From positions 1,860,001 to 1,924,000 of the forward strand of contig CP075495.1 in the NCBI GenBank assembly GCA_021613535.1: a stretch of DNA of 64,000 nucleotides, in the 5' to 3' direction. Positions within the stretch are counted from its first letter, which is position 1. Each line of letters starts with the position of its first letter. The stretch is from Adineta vaga (Eukaryota > Rotifera). Made by a program: the position numbers and the translations under genes. The notes below the pieces were generated by a model that saw only the letters and a list, made by a program, of their open reading frames with translations, made no database searches and had not been told where the DNA came from. Positions 11,621 to 23,600 of the stretch are shown here, one piece after another.

Positions 11621-14600
11621 CATACCTAATCTCATATTTTCTTTTGCACGATGTCGAAGAAATAGAAGTTTATCAACTGGTACGGGTCCTCGTACATTTG
11701 AACGACGTGATGATGATCGACGATAATTTGATGGTTCTCGACGACTAAAAAACGAATCTTAAAAGACTAATCATACTATTCATCAAATTTACAGTTCTCC
11801 TTTTGGTGCTTTTCGTAAACATATTACTAATTTTTCTGTATCCGTACTCCAAACATTGATTTCTCCATCATACGAAGCTGTACACATTAAATTACTAATT
11901 GGTAATAAATGTTCTAAACATAAGATATCATCTCGATGAATTTGTGAACCACGCCATGTTAAATCTGGTTTCGGTAATACAACCTAATTAGAAAAGAAAA
12001 GGAAATTAAACATTGTTTTTTTTCAACATATAATTATTGTAAAAAACAAAACGAACTAATTAATTTATTTCGTGTATTAATATCTGAGTAAATAAGTGTC
12101 ATGTTTTTTTTTATTCACACCATATTTATACCCCGACAGTTTCGTTTTGATCGTCAGTTTTATCCTACAAATGTATATATTTATATATTATAACAAAGAA
12201 AATTCAATAATTTATATTTCTCTTAATTAAAATTGATCAATTCTTACATCAGATATAAAATTAACATATTTAACAATTTTTCTTGACCAACCAACTGTAA
12301 CAACACCATTATCAGCAAAGAGAATTCCAGTTATTTCAGCATCTTCTGCACTTGGTAATGTATGAAGATTTTGACCATTCGCACTATTCCAAATCTGTTC
12401 AACACAAATATTATAAACAAAATGTTATGCATAAAAAACGAAACTCTCACCTTAATTACACCATTTCGAGCACCAGTAGCAAGTTTTCGACATGGTCGAT
12501 CAATTGCAATACTTGTAATTTCTTCTCCATCATGTGCATCAAGAACCATATAAGCCTTTCGACCAGATTCAATATCCCATGCACCAATACTAGAATTGTC
12601 CGCACAGGTAATCAACTAACATTATATAGAAAAGAAATCAACAGAATAATATCTTCATTAGAAAAAGAATATATTTCATATAATTACATGTTTAAGTTTA
12701 GGATTATAAACAGCACAACTAATAGGTGCAGAATGTGTTTCTATCAGATTTTGATCTCTAGATGTATCTTGTCCTAATTTCATGAGAGATAAATAATCAT
12801 TACAAGCTAAAATTAGACCACCAGGTAAACTATCCACATGAATATTTGATCGATTTAAATATAAATCCATTGGAAAAAGACCAAAACTAGGCGTTTTACC
12901 GCTTAATGTACTAGGAAATCGAACACAAATTGTTTGAAGACAAAATAATTCTTTTAAATCCCAAGCTTTGACTACCTAGAAATTTTCTTTCAAGAAACTA
13001 ATTCTCTAAATAAAGAAAACAATAACATACTGCATCTTTACTAAATGTATAACATTGTGCTAAACGTTCATTTATTCGTATATCAATAACAGCTGCATGA
13101 TGTCCTTCTAAAATAGCCGTATTCTTTTGCGTAACATATGGATTCCAAATACGTGCAAGATAATCAGCACCACCAGTAATAAGAATATTCAATTCTCGAT
13201 TATAATCAAAACATTCACAACCCTATGAAATAATAAGAAAAAGAAAAGATGAAAATAATCATTTTTTATTGTTGATTTTCCTATTACTTTATATAATCGA
13301 AAAATATAAGATTTTTTAATTTTATTGATCGTTTGTATAATTAAAGAATTTTTACTATCACCACTGGATGAAATAATGGAATTATTATGTGGAACATAGA
13401 GAATTTTTCGAACATATTCTCGATGAACAGGACCCATATTAACATATCGTACGAATTTATCATGATCTTTCAATTCCTATATGATAATATGAGATTAATG
13501 CAAAGAAGATGTTATTATAAACATACATCCCAAAATATTCGTTGAATATTATTTGTTGATGTTTTATCTGATTTGATAGAATCAGTCTTCTTTCGAGCAG
13601 GATCAAATAGATAATTCGTCGGTTTTTTAAAATATAAAATATGAATAGAACCACAATCATCACCAAAAATTAATGCCGATTCAGTATTATTATTCTACAA
13701 ACAAACATAACAAATTCATCTTTCCAAAAAAACTTCGTTTCTTACCATACGACTTGGATAATAATCAAGACAAGTTGGTACATCTTTCACTCCTAGAAAC
13801 AAACATATTCAAAATTGATTCATCACTTTTCTTTTGTTTTTCGTTCGTTTAACCTACCGAATATAACATATTCTTCGAGAAATATTTCTGTTGATATCGT
13901 AAAAAATCGTAAATCTCGACTAGTCGATGCTAGTACTAATTTATGTGCATCGGACATATAAACTGCATCTGTTATCCACATTCCTGCACGTCGACGTGTT
14001 TGTCCACTACCAGCTACATTTGCTGTTGTTGTATCATCTATTTCTTCAGCAGCAGAATATGTTTTTTCCAAATTAAGATTCGTTGTCCAGAGACCTAAAT
14101 AACCTTCTTTACTTATATTGATAAATTTAACAGGATTTTCTAGATGAAGAACTTTCGCACTTAATTCTAACTAAAATGAATAAGTTGAAAAAATGTTTGC
14201 TTTTTTATTTCTTTTCTTCTTTCTAACTCACTTTATTATGAGGAACATGTCGAATTTTTGGTTCAGTATTAAATGGTATGGTTCGTAATGCATTGGCATA
14301 GTCTTCTTCGAGATAGAATTGTAACATATATGCACAAAAATCATTCCAATTAATGAATCCTGATTCTTTAGAGTTTAGCTAATAAAATTTAGAAAAAAAA
14401 AGAAGATTTTCATAGAAGATTTATTTGAGTTTTTACTTTCTCAAATAGTTTCTCTAATTGATTGCCATATTTATTGTAATCTAATATAGATTGAAATGCT
14501 TCGAAGAATTCTTCTTTATTCAATAAACCTGAAAGAATTCGTATATGTTAAAATTAATTTCGAAGAAATCAATATTTTCTTACCGGTTAATCTTTCACTT

Positions 14601-15036
14601 GTTTTATTAGTTTCATCAGGAATATCAACTATCGCTCGATTAAATCGATCACGAAGAAGTTCAAAATCTTGAACGCGAAGTTTTTTTTCAATTGTAAGTG
14701 AATCATTACTAAAAAAAACATAAAGATTTGAAATAGAATAGATATGACGAGATATTTCTATACTTAAACTCGTCGATAGTATCCATGAATAGAAAAGAAA
14801 GAAAGAAGTGAAGAACTGTTGCTTCTTTTTCAGTATCACTTATCAAATTACTCAACTTCTATTCATCAATTTCAAGGGTAGCAAAGAGAAAGAGAGAGAG
14901 AGAATGGTAATGAAGCATTGAAATTTGAGAAGATATCAACAAGCATAAGACAGATGTATTACCTGTCAACTTCAAAAAGAGGTTCTTCAGTTTCGGATGC
15001 AGTTGTTCCATCTTCATTCTTGAGATTTTCCTCCAT
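10325..15036 (-). CDS. EF-hand/WD40-repeat protein, WDR49/WDR64-like
   Basis: About 20 small exons on the minus strand, from MEENLKNEDG (start 15036) to a Pro-rich tail ending RQRTPT at 10325. The N-terminal region has EF-hand-like helices (LNKEEFFEAFQSILDY, GFINWNDFCAYML). A long series of WD40 blades follows, e.g. GLWTTNLNLEK, ILITGGADYLARIWNPYV, ITCADNSSIGAWDIESGRK, RKLATGARNGVIKIWNS, LICGDTLGEIRIWNIQD and ITASTDHTARLWTIHG. The EF-hand plus double beta-propeller layout, and phrases such as GGADYLARIWNPYV, match the WDR49/WDR64 family, which in animals is linked to cilia and sperm. The 33-nt exon at 12132-12164 and the donor near 11053 are the least certain junctions. The last 200 residues are low-complexity and unassigned. 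Confidence 0.82.
11592..11619. repeat. TA dinucleotide run in a WDR intron
   Basis: About 14 TA repeats in the intron between exons ending near 11548 and starting near 11626 of the WDR gene. Similar short TA runs occur at about 3882, 25700, 33178 and 45230. Confidence 0.85.
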
Positions 15037-15690
15037 TTTTATTCGACTTATCTAATCGTAAAGAGAATTTATTCTTTATTATCGACTAACTATTGACAAT
15101 AACAACAACAACATCATCATTATCGATAAAATTTGTTGTCGACATAGAGCAAAACAAGTTTTCTTTTTTCTATTGCTTCATTGTTGAAATTTTTCAATGC
15201 TTTATCGTCATCTATGTATGGTATGTTGTCTTCTTTTTTTTTCTGTTCGTTTCTCTGGTTGTCACCTTGTTAAACAGCAACCGTCACTTAGTTTTCTTCT
15301 TCTTCTTTTACTTTTGGCAGCAGCAACAATATAAAGACAGAATTAAAAAACATTCGAAGAAGAAAAAAGACGACCGACATCAACGATGAAGAGAAGAAAA
15401 AAAAGAGAGCAAAAAAACGTAGTTATGCGATCGTGCATATGAAAAGAAGAATTAAAGAAATCAGACAGCAACGTGCAAATTATAAATTGATTTTATAATA
15501 AGAAGTTTGCATTGAATCAACTTGATACCTTCAAATATACAGCATCTTGACTCTTCAAGTTAGTAATTGAAGAGCAAAAAAATTTATTCATCGTACATAA
15601 GTAATATTTATTCATTCTTATGTAGTTTTAATTACTTTTCTAATTACATGAACAAGTCCAAGTATCTGTTATCATATATATGTTAAGAAT
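15037..15690. other. Intergenic; no gene seen
   Basis: The 5' side of the WDR gene and 3' side of the ETFBKMT gene. It contains CAA and TTC low-complexity stretches. A plus-strand frame at 15093-15389 reads as Phe/Val then Lys/Gln runs and has no recognisable domain, so it is not called as a gene. Confidence 0.5.
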
Positions 15691-16497
15691 TCATGTTGTC
15701 CAGATTTGTATCGTATTGAAATCAGATTCAATATAATCACGATCAATAATTGGATATTCATATTCACATTTCATGATATCTTTAAGTTGATTAATAACAA
15801 TTTTCTTGAAACTATATCGACCTGGATCAGCGAGAAGAACTTGAAGATGATATCGACGAGCAATAAGTATTAATTTAACTATTTGTTCAGCTAGTTGATG
15901 ATCATAACACATATCACCAATGATCAACAAATCAAGTGGAGTTTTGTTTAATAATATTGAAGGATTTTCAAGAAGATTATCCGATGAACATTCATCAATG
16001 CTCATATTATTCAATTGAGCATTATGACAAGTTGCTATCAATGCATCTGAATAGCAAAAAGAAAAACTCGAGATAGAACAACGGAAAATATCATCTGTCT
16101 AATTACCTTGATCGATATCATTTGCAATTACATTTCTTGCACCTGCCATCTTTGAAGCTATTGCACTTGCTCCACATCCACATCCAAGATCTAAAACACG
16201 ACGTCCTTGAACAAATGAACGATGATCTAATACATAACTTGTGATTAAAAACGAAATAAGGTTTATTTTGATAAATATATGTGATACTTACCGACTTAAT
16301 GCTTGACTTCCTGGCCAAAGAAAAGCCCACCATGGATCTGTTCGATCAAGTTTCATCATTGCTTCCTGATAAGGAATATGCCATAAAGAATTCGCTGAAG
16401 TTAATATACTTAATGTTAATTCAGGTACGAGAAGACATGCACGATGAACTGGTGGTAAAAGATGTTGAAAAATGTATTCACATGTTTTTCTTTGCAT
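15691..16497 (-). CDS. ETFBKMT: ETF-beta lysine methyltransferase (METTL20-like)
   Basis: Three exons (16497-16292, 16237-16107, 16046-15691) encode about 230 aa. The substrate-entry region reads DPWWAFLWPGSQALSRYVLD. The SAM-binding motif I is RRVLDLGCGCGASAIASKMAGA, followed by RNVIANDIDQ and the family post-motif LLIIGDMCYDHQLAEQ, then VLLADPGR. These match METTL20/ETFBKMT, a mitochondrial seven-beta-strand methyltransferase that trimethylates lysines of electron-transfer flavoprotein beta. No strong mitochondrial presequence is evident in the first 15 residues (MQRKTCEYIFQHLL), although these are weakly basic and amphipathic. An acceptor-like TTCCAG lies 14 nt before the ATG. It is the third gene of a tight tandem set (157 bp after the DPY19-like stop). 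Confidence 0.9.
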
Positions 16498-16654
16498 AAT
16501 TATTCACTTTTCTGGAATTAGATCATAGATTATTTATTTAAAATAAATGCTTCAACCAAAAAATCATTCTCATAGAAATGCGAGATTCAGATAAAAAAAA
16601 CTAAAAGTATTTATCAAAACACACCTAATATTGAAAACTACTAAGAAATTATTC

Positions 16655-19011
16655 TCATAAAACAGCATAAATACTCAAATAATCATGAGTAAAAAGTTTT
16701 CTAAAATACGGCGTTGGATTTGTTTGAAGTGTGTGACATGCAAGAGTTGTACGTCGTAAGATTCGTTCATCTATTTCATCGAGATCATACATTTCAGGAA
16801 ATGAACAACCTTTCGGACGATTATCAATCGTACACCAATGAGATTCATAAACATAATAATTTACTTGAAAATCTTTTAAAATCGAATGTATATATCGAAG
16901 TGGTTTCCGGGAATACATTGAATAAAGAAGTTTAACTCGACGTCGAATTTTTGCATGTTCATAATGAGGATGAACAACAATTGAACGACGTGTTGATAGT
17001 TTTAAATTAGCCATTGTTGGCATTGTACCAGCAAAAATTGAATTATTAGCAGTATTTTCATTAATCCAATCAATCATTTTCTCCATAGGATAATTTGAAT
17101 ATTCACCTTTAATATTTAATTGTTCTTTAATATTCTTTCGTCCTTCAATCGTCATTCCTATAACAATAATAATAAATAAAACAATCTTCCATTTCTTTAC
17201 TGCTAAAATTCGTTTTGGCCATAATTGTTCATTCATAAATAGACTGATTAGTAAACATAATTGTGGAACAGGAAAAAGTTTTAAACGCATAATAAATATA
17301 CCCATGAGAATATATGCACATGCTTGAATGACATGATAATATATCCATATTTGTTTGTTATTATTTTGAAATATATCAAGAAGAAAATCGTAAACAATTC
17401 GTAAGATAATAATGAATGAAAGAGGAAGTAAACCAGTCCTACAGAGTTTCTTAATCGTGTCTAAATCGATAAAATCAAATTCTTTTGCACATGTATATAA
17501 TTGTGTATCGAATGTTCGATATTTTGATGAAAGTTTAGATTTTAATATATCCCAAATATGTGCATCATCATCCGGTGATTTGAAAAGTAAATCTATAATA
17601 ATAAATTTAATGAAAATAAATGCAAAACTAAAGAAAAAGATTCGTCGAAGAATAATAATTAATCGATAAGATTGAAATATTGATGAAGATAAATATCGAC
17701 AGAGATTATCGAAAATACAAACTAAATAAAATGAAAATAGAATCATAGAAAATAAAGATGTTAATAACATTCGATTTCCAAACATGAAGATAACTGATAT
17801 AATTAATGAAAGTAATTGAGTACAGAGAATAAAGAAGAATTGTTCAGATGGAAGAAGATTAAAAATAAAAAGAATACCAAGTGATAATAATTGTGTTGCT
17901 AATGTAAATTGAGCAACTAAAATCACGGATAGGAGAACTATTTCAAATGGAAATATCGATACTTACATTGCCATGGTAACATGTATAGTACTGTTGAACC
18001 ACATAGTATGAATATTAGTTGCATTTTACGTCGAGATGATATGGAATTTTGTGGTGGATCAATTGTTATATCATGTTTTTTAATATATCCTACGAAAGAT
18101 TTGAAAATATTCTGATTAATCAATGTTTGATATTGTTGTTGTTGTAAAACATATGTTATAGCATATAATTGAAGAATATGAAATGGAAATGAAAAATTTT
18201 CACGAAGTGGTGGTGTCCTAAAACGAGAAAAGATCGAAAAACTAATGAATTTTCTTTCTTTTTTGTTTTGTTTGCATTATACCACATAACTCTTGTTGCT
18301 TCACCATGATTGAACATATAAGCAAGCACTGTTAAGATTCCACCAAGAATACTTTTCGATAAATATGTAGCGAATAAAAATAAAAGACCAAGTAAACAAC
18401 CATTCAAGATAAAAACACTTGTAACATAGAAATACGTCGGTTCTTTATGTCCTTCACATGATAAAATTGGACTGATATTTTCACCTCGATCAACTCGATA
18501 ACATTGTTCATTTAACATATTTTTCGATCTCATAAAATGATAAATTAAACTCAAGACAACTTCCGGATAGAGATTAAATCGTTCTAAAACATTGATTGTC
18601 GTTGGTGCTTCTGTTCGATTATCGAATAGAATGGAACGAAAACCTTGTATAAATGATGAAGAATCAATAGCAATTTCTTTGAAATAAGAATAATAAAGAC
18701 CCATTTCTGTTCGAAAAGATAATTCTCGTTCTAATGTTGATAAATGTGAAAAATGTTTATCATTCTCAAATAATCTATAGATATAATAAAAATGAAAATA
18801 AGATAAACCCATTGCAATTATTAACATAACCACGACATAGGCCAAGAAAAATGACTATAACATAAATGAGAATGTATATTACACAATAAAACAGTTATTT
18901 GTTCTTCAATTTCATTACTTGAGAATTTGGCTTAGTTTTGTCTATTTTCAATTCTTTTGTCGGAGTATTTTTTCGCTTATTGGATGTTCGTTGTTGACGA
19001 TCTTTTGACAT
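16655..19011 (-). CDS. DPY19L: DPY19-like protein C-mannosyltransferase
   Basis: Five exons (19011-18919, 18854-18293, 18217-17967, 17937-16655) give a polytopic membrane protein of about 730 aa. After a basic cytosolic N-terminus (MSKDRQQRTSNKRKN) come a first TM (YVVVMLIIAMGLSYF), the luminal motif RTEMGLYYSYFKE with FNLYPEVVLSLIY, and then EATRVMWTPPLRENFSFPF. Many TM helices follow. The luminal C-terminal domain carries DWINENTANNSIFAGTMPT, VVHPHYEHAKIRRRV and NYYVYESHWCT. These are family landmarks of DPY-19/DPY19L enzymes, which attach mannose to Trp in thrombospondin repeats and some receptors in the ER. It starts only 73 bp downstream of the UCHL3-like stop, and acceptor-like sequences lie just before its ATG. 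Which of the DPY19L1-4 paralogues it corresponds to is not resolved. Confidence 0.9.
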
Positions 19012-19084
19012 ATTACTAAAAATTTAATCTAGAATAAAAAAAAGAAAAGAAAAGAAAAGAAAGCTTAATCAATAAAAATCTTTT

Positions 19085-19765
19085 TTATTTCTTTGCTAAA
19101 CCAATCAAATTAAATCGAATATCACCGTCGAGTTCCTGTACTTTTTGTTTTATCTCTCGAGTGACATGAGAATGAAAACTTTCGTCCTTCAATTCTCTAA
19201 TGAATTTTGCTTGTGGACCTCTTGTACTACCATTCAATTCATATAATTTATTACTTTCCGAAACAATATAAGCTATGTAATGATAACCAACTCGTTCACT
19301 ATCAATCATTTCGGTTTGACCTTGTTCAGCTGTTTCTTCATGAGCTTCATGAATTTCCGCATCATTTAAAAGAATAAGAGCTCTTTCATCAGCAGTCTTC
19401 GTTTTCGTTTTATCGAAAAAATCAGCCAATGGAGAATTCGGTTTTAGAATAACTTTATCCAAATTATTACCAACTGCATGAAGAAGTGCAATGAGACAAC
19501 AACAACTATCTAATTCTTCAATTTGTTTAATTGTCCATAAATTATCATCGATAACTGATGAGGATTCATCGGAAATAGGTGTTGAACCATTGTCTGGATA
19601 GAGGAAAATAAACGCATAGATGTTTTCATCCGATGGATAATCTTCATCAAGTGAATAAATTTCAATAAATTCAAATGAATTCCCATCAACACCGAGTTTT
19701 TCCATGTATGTATGCCATAAATCAGGATCGGATTCAAGTGCATGCCAAGAACTTAAAGAAGACAT
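19085..19765 (-). CDS. UCH (peptidase C12) family protein, UCHL3-like with altered active site
   Basis: Intronless 226-aa frame (UCHL3 is about 230 aa). It has the UCH layout: LESDPDLWHTYMEKLGV at the N-terminus, a block around QIEELDSCCCLIALLHAVGNN, the His block VGYHYIAYIV and the block LYELNGSTRGPQ. Family enzymes are Cys-His-Asp thiol hydrolases that trim ubiquitin C-termini. The Cys (second of CCC by alignment to NACGT) and the His are present. The third catalytic residue, Asp in LYELDG, is Asn here (about 19232-19234). The oxyanion Gln appears displaced by about two residues from the Cys. It may be a weak enzyme or a ubiquitin-binding relic. A perfect 3' acceptor (TTTCAG) abuts the ATG, so a 5' UTR intron or trans-splicing is likely. 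Confidence 0.88.
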   Translation of the reverse strand: MSSLSSWHALESDPDLWHTYMEKLGVDGNSFEFIEIYSLDEDYPSDENIYAFIFLYPDNGSTPISDESSSVIDDNLWTIKQIEELDSCCCLIALLHAVGNNLDKVILKPNSPLADFFDKTKTKTADERALILLNDAEIHEAHEETAEQGQTEMIDSERVGYHYIAYIVSESNKLYELNGSTRGPQAKFIRELKDESFHSHVTREIKQKVQELDGDIRFNLIGLAKK

Positions 19766-20676
19766 CTGAAATCAAGTTCCATGTTTATCGAGATTGAAGA
19801 TATTTATAAAAAGAAAAAAAAAGAAAAACTTTCGTCGCATAATACAAACATTCGTAGTGCTGCTAAGAAAATTATCATATGAATTAATATACAGCTGTCT
19901 CAACAGATGTCTTGACTGATTCAATTGTTTCGAAAAATGAATCACTTCAATCTTCATTAGTACGAATACGAATAGAAATGAACAGTGATTTACAAGAAAA
20001 AGCTAATCAAACTGTTCTGTATGTTACAAGGACAATATAATATAAGTGAATATATAATTCAAAAGAATATGACGAAATTAATCACGTCGTCGAACGGTGG
20101 ATGTGTATGAATGAGTAAAGAAAAGAATGATTGGTAAGATGTGATAGCGAACACAGTTGACATAACTTTAAATATTAAAAAGTCGACGGATGTCGCTTGT
20201 TATTCAAAAGTATCGAAAAAGAAAACTGAAATAGTGATCGTATTTCAATTAGTTCATTATTATTTAATGCGAGGTATAAAGTGAATCTGTCTGATCATTA
20301 CAGAAACTATAACGATGAGTTTCTATTGTTATTAAACGAAACACTTTTTTTTCAATTTTAGAATATTCTATATTGGATAATTCTTTACTGAAACAATAAA
20401 TTATCTTCCATGTAAATTTTTAGAGAAACAGAGATGGACAAATCAACACTTTCTTGACTCAATCGGACATAATTCAAAACAGCCGTTTTGCGCCATCATA
20501 AATACACTGTATTCTCATCCAAAGGGTAAATTACGGTTCGTACGATGAAAGGTAATAGATAGTTGTTACTATCTTTCGATGGTTTTAAAATTCATATGAA
20601 ACACTCCGACATTCTGTTTTGGTTTAGCAATTATTGAAAAATTTCTAAAGATACAATAATTCTATTGCAATTGTAT
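19766..20676. other. Intergenic; no gene seen
   Basis: Between the UCHL3-like start and the end of the NMDA-type receptor gene, which lies on the same strand. A minus-strand frame at 19772-19957 is short and ends in Phe/Lys low complexity. No conserved motif or RNA gene was recognised. Presumably the promoter of the UCHL3/DPY19L/ETFBKMT set and the 3' UTR of the receptor. Confidence 0.5.
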
Positions 20677-23600
20677 TTAAACAACTGTTTCATATGCATG
20701 AGTTTTCATTTTCTCGACTTGGATCAGAGATGAGTCACTTCGACGAATCGATGGAAACGTCACAATTTCTAATGTAGGTGATTGTTCTTCTACAGGACTG
20801 TAAGTTATTGGTAGCACCATATGTTTTGTCTTATTGGAAATCGTTCGATTAAGTTCTTTTAGTTGCCACATCTTTTCTGATGGAGATTGTGCTTCCAATT
20901 CATGAATTCGTTCTTGTAATTTATCAATATGCATTTCTAACAACTTTTCACGACGAGTTGGCTTGATTTTATGATCAAATGTTAACATCGGTTCATATTC
21001 CATACAATTCTACGATAATAAAATAAGATTATTAGATGCATTCATAATTGAGATGAGTATAATTACCTGTTTTTTATCTTTTTCTAAACTTTCACGTTTA
21101 GATCGAGAAGTCACACGTGAATACGCATTTTCACACAGAAGAATAATAGTAGCAAGAATCGTTCCACCAAAAAGTAATAAAAAAGCGGATATAAAATTTA
21201 ATGTCTATATAAAATTTAAAAAAAAAGAAATTCATGTAAAGATAGATTCTATTCAAAGAAGAAAGATCACCTCGAGAGGTTGACTACTTCGTTGTGATTG
21301 ATGACCCATTCCCGATTTACAAGCTCCTAATATACAAAAAGAAAAGTAAACATATGAATCATATTTCATTCATTTTAACCTGTAAACCAAAATCGACGAA
21401 GACGTTCGATTTCACCTAGAAGAACAACAATTCCTACTTTCCTATTCTAATCAAACATTGATCAAACCGGTATAATGCATGTCAATAATTTCTTTATTAA
21501 TCATATCTTTAAATTTTGATTGTTTAGGAAATCCAATGCCATAACCAGACATTGCATACCAATTTCCTACGACACGTAATTTACATTCATCATCTTGTCC
21601 ACTAAGATAATCAAGAACAACAGCATCGTATATAAATGCATGTAATTCTCTACAATTAAAAATAAAGATTGAATTCAAACTGTAAGAGAATTTGATTTCT
21701 ACCCAGCTTTGACCGCTTTGATTCCTTCTGAAATATTCTTTTTCAGAAATTGCTTCATATATGAATATACTCCTCTATGATTCGTTTTCATTACTTCATC
21801 AGTACTCTAAATAGAAAGAATAAAACGAATAGTTATTCTTGCATTTATTTCGATGTTCTTATTAAACTCGTGAATGTCTAGACAAACGTTTTATGGATCA
21901 ATTTAATAATCATTTTCTCCTCCCTGATCATGTATTGATAATACGATTCAATATCTATTCCTCGGATAATGTAATTTTCAACAAAGAGAATGTTCACTAT
22001 TCTCTTTTCTTTTTAATCCTATCATACTAATACAATTATTCACTGAAACTAGGAATAATCTAGGGAATATTAAATAAACAAAACTATTTGTATTACTCCA
22101 TTTGCAATGGTCCCAAAACGAAATGATGGTTTCATTGAATGTGGATTAGCAAGCTAAAATAAAGAAATTATACACATGAAAAGTCACTTTTGATTAAACA
22201 TACGCGATAATCAGTAACACCCGACAGATCAAAATAGATTTCTTTTGTAATCATAAAAGCAGCTGTAATAAAAATCATTTACAGAACAATGTTAATATGC
22301 AAGTATCTATTTTAACAAAACCTAGATTAGCTGTATAACTAGCTGTAAATGCCAAACAGAAACAAGCCCAAATATTCGCGACAAATTTCGATGTAAAACT
22401 TTTTGGATGATTAACTTTAGCTGGTGCGCGAAATAGAATTACCCAACTTAACCATACTGATTGAAAAAATGTGACATTGTGATCTAGATTGAGTTGAATT
22501 AATGTATAGCATTAGAACTTTAAATAAGTACCTTGTTTTCTTGATGGTCGAAAAAGTCCATCGATATGTTCGATAAATGTTTTACATTTTGATTGTTCAA
22601 TTTGATTATCCTAAAATTAGTAAATCAATACTTTCACTTTGTAGATATATCAAAATTTGATCAAACTAATCCTTAACATACTGGATTGACATCATAATTC
22701 GTCAGTCGTTGTTGAAAATATTCAAATAGAAAAACGACTATAGCCACACCATGAAGACTAACTACTAAGATTAAAATCCATATACGATAATCATAGGGTT
22801 CTAGAAATGATTGCAAAGAATAATAATTTCATGAGTAGAAACATTGTTTTTACTAACTAAGAAAAGCTGTTGTTGATATTGCACCTGGTCTTAATGAAAC
22901 AACAATAGCAATACCTGTTTCCATCAATGGTATACTAAAATCAATTGCAGCATTTCGTTCTGTTGTTACTTTTAATGAAGTTAATGTTAGATCTGCTCGA
23001 TTTTCTAATAGTTCAGCAACAAGACCATTCCATTTATTCTAAATATTAATATTGATTTTTTTTCCTGAAATTCCAAATCAATAAGAAATAGAATAAATAA
23101 CATACAGTGATTGGATTTCGTCCACCCCATGTTCGATCAAGAACTTGATAAAGTTCAAATTCAAATTTAAGTCGATCTTTAAGAATATTGAATATATCAA
23201 TATAAAATCCAGAACAACATTGATAATGTAGAGGATCACTATGATTTGCTCCACTAAAATCATTTCAAAAGGGTTCATAAAAAATGAAATGAATAGTTCT
23301 ATTCATACGAATTTTCTGGTCCAATTCGACATATAACTGATCCAGCTTGACATTTTCCATCAGGAAATGCATTTTTCATCATAACAAATGGATATTCTTG
23401 AAGTGTAACTACTTTCAAATAGTAAATAATCGGTTTGCCTGGTGGCGGTTTTGATCGATCACCTGGCCATTGAATATCAGCTATTGTCAATGTATTATTA
23501 ACATATTCACCCACCTAATTCATAGAACGACATGTACGAAATACATATATATATAGAAAAATCCTTTACTTTTTTCCATTCTTTATTCGGTGTTTGAAAA

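Noticed and set aside
15093-15389. Plus-strand frame of 98 codons upstream of the WDR gene
   Set aside because: Low-complexity Phe/Val then Lys/Gln content and no splice support.
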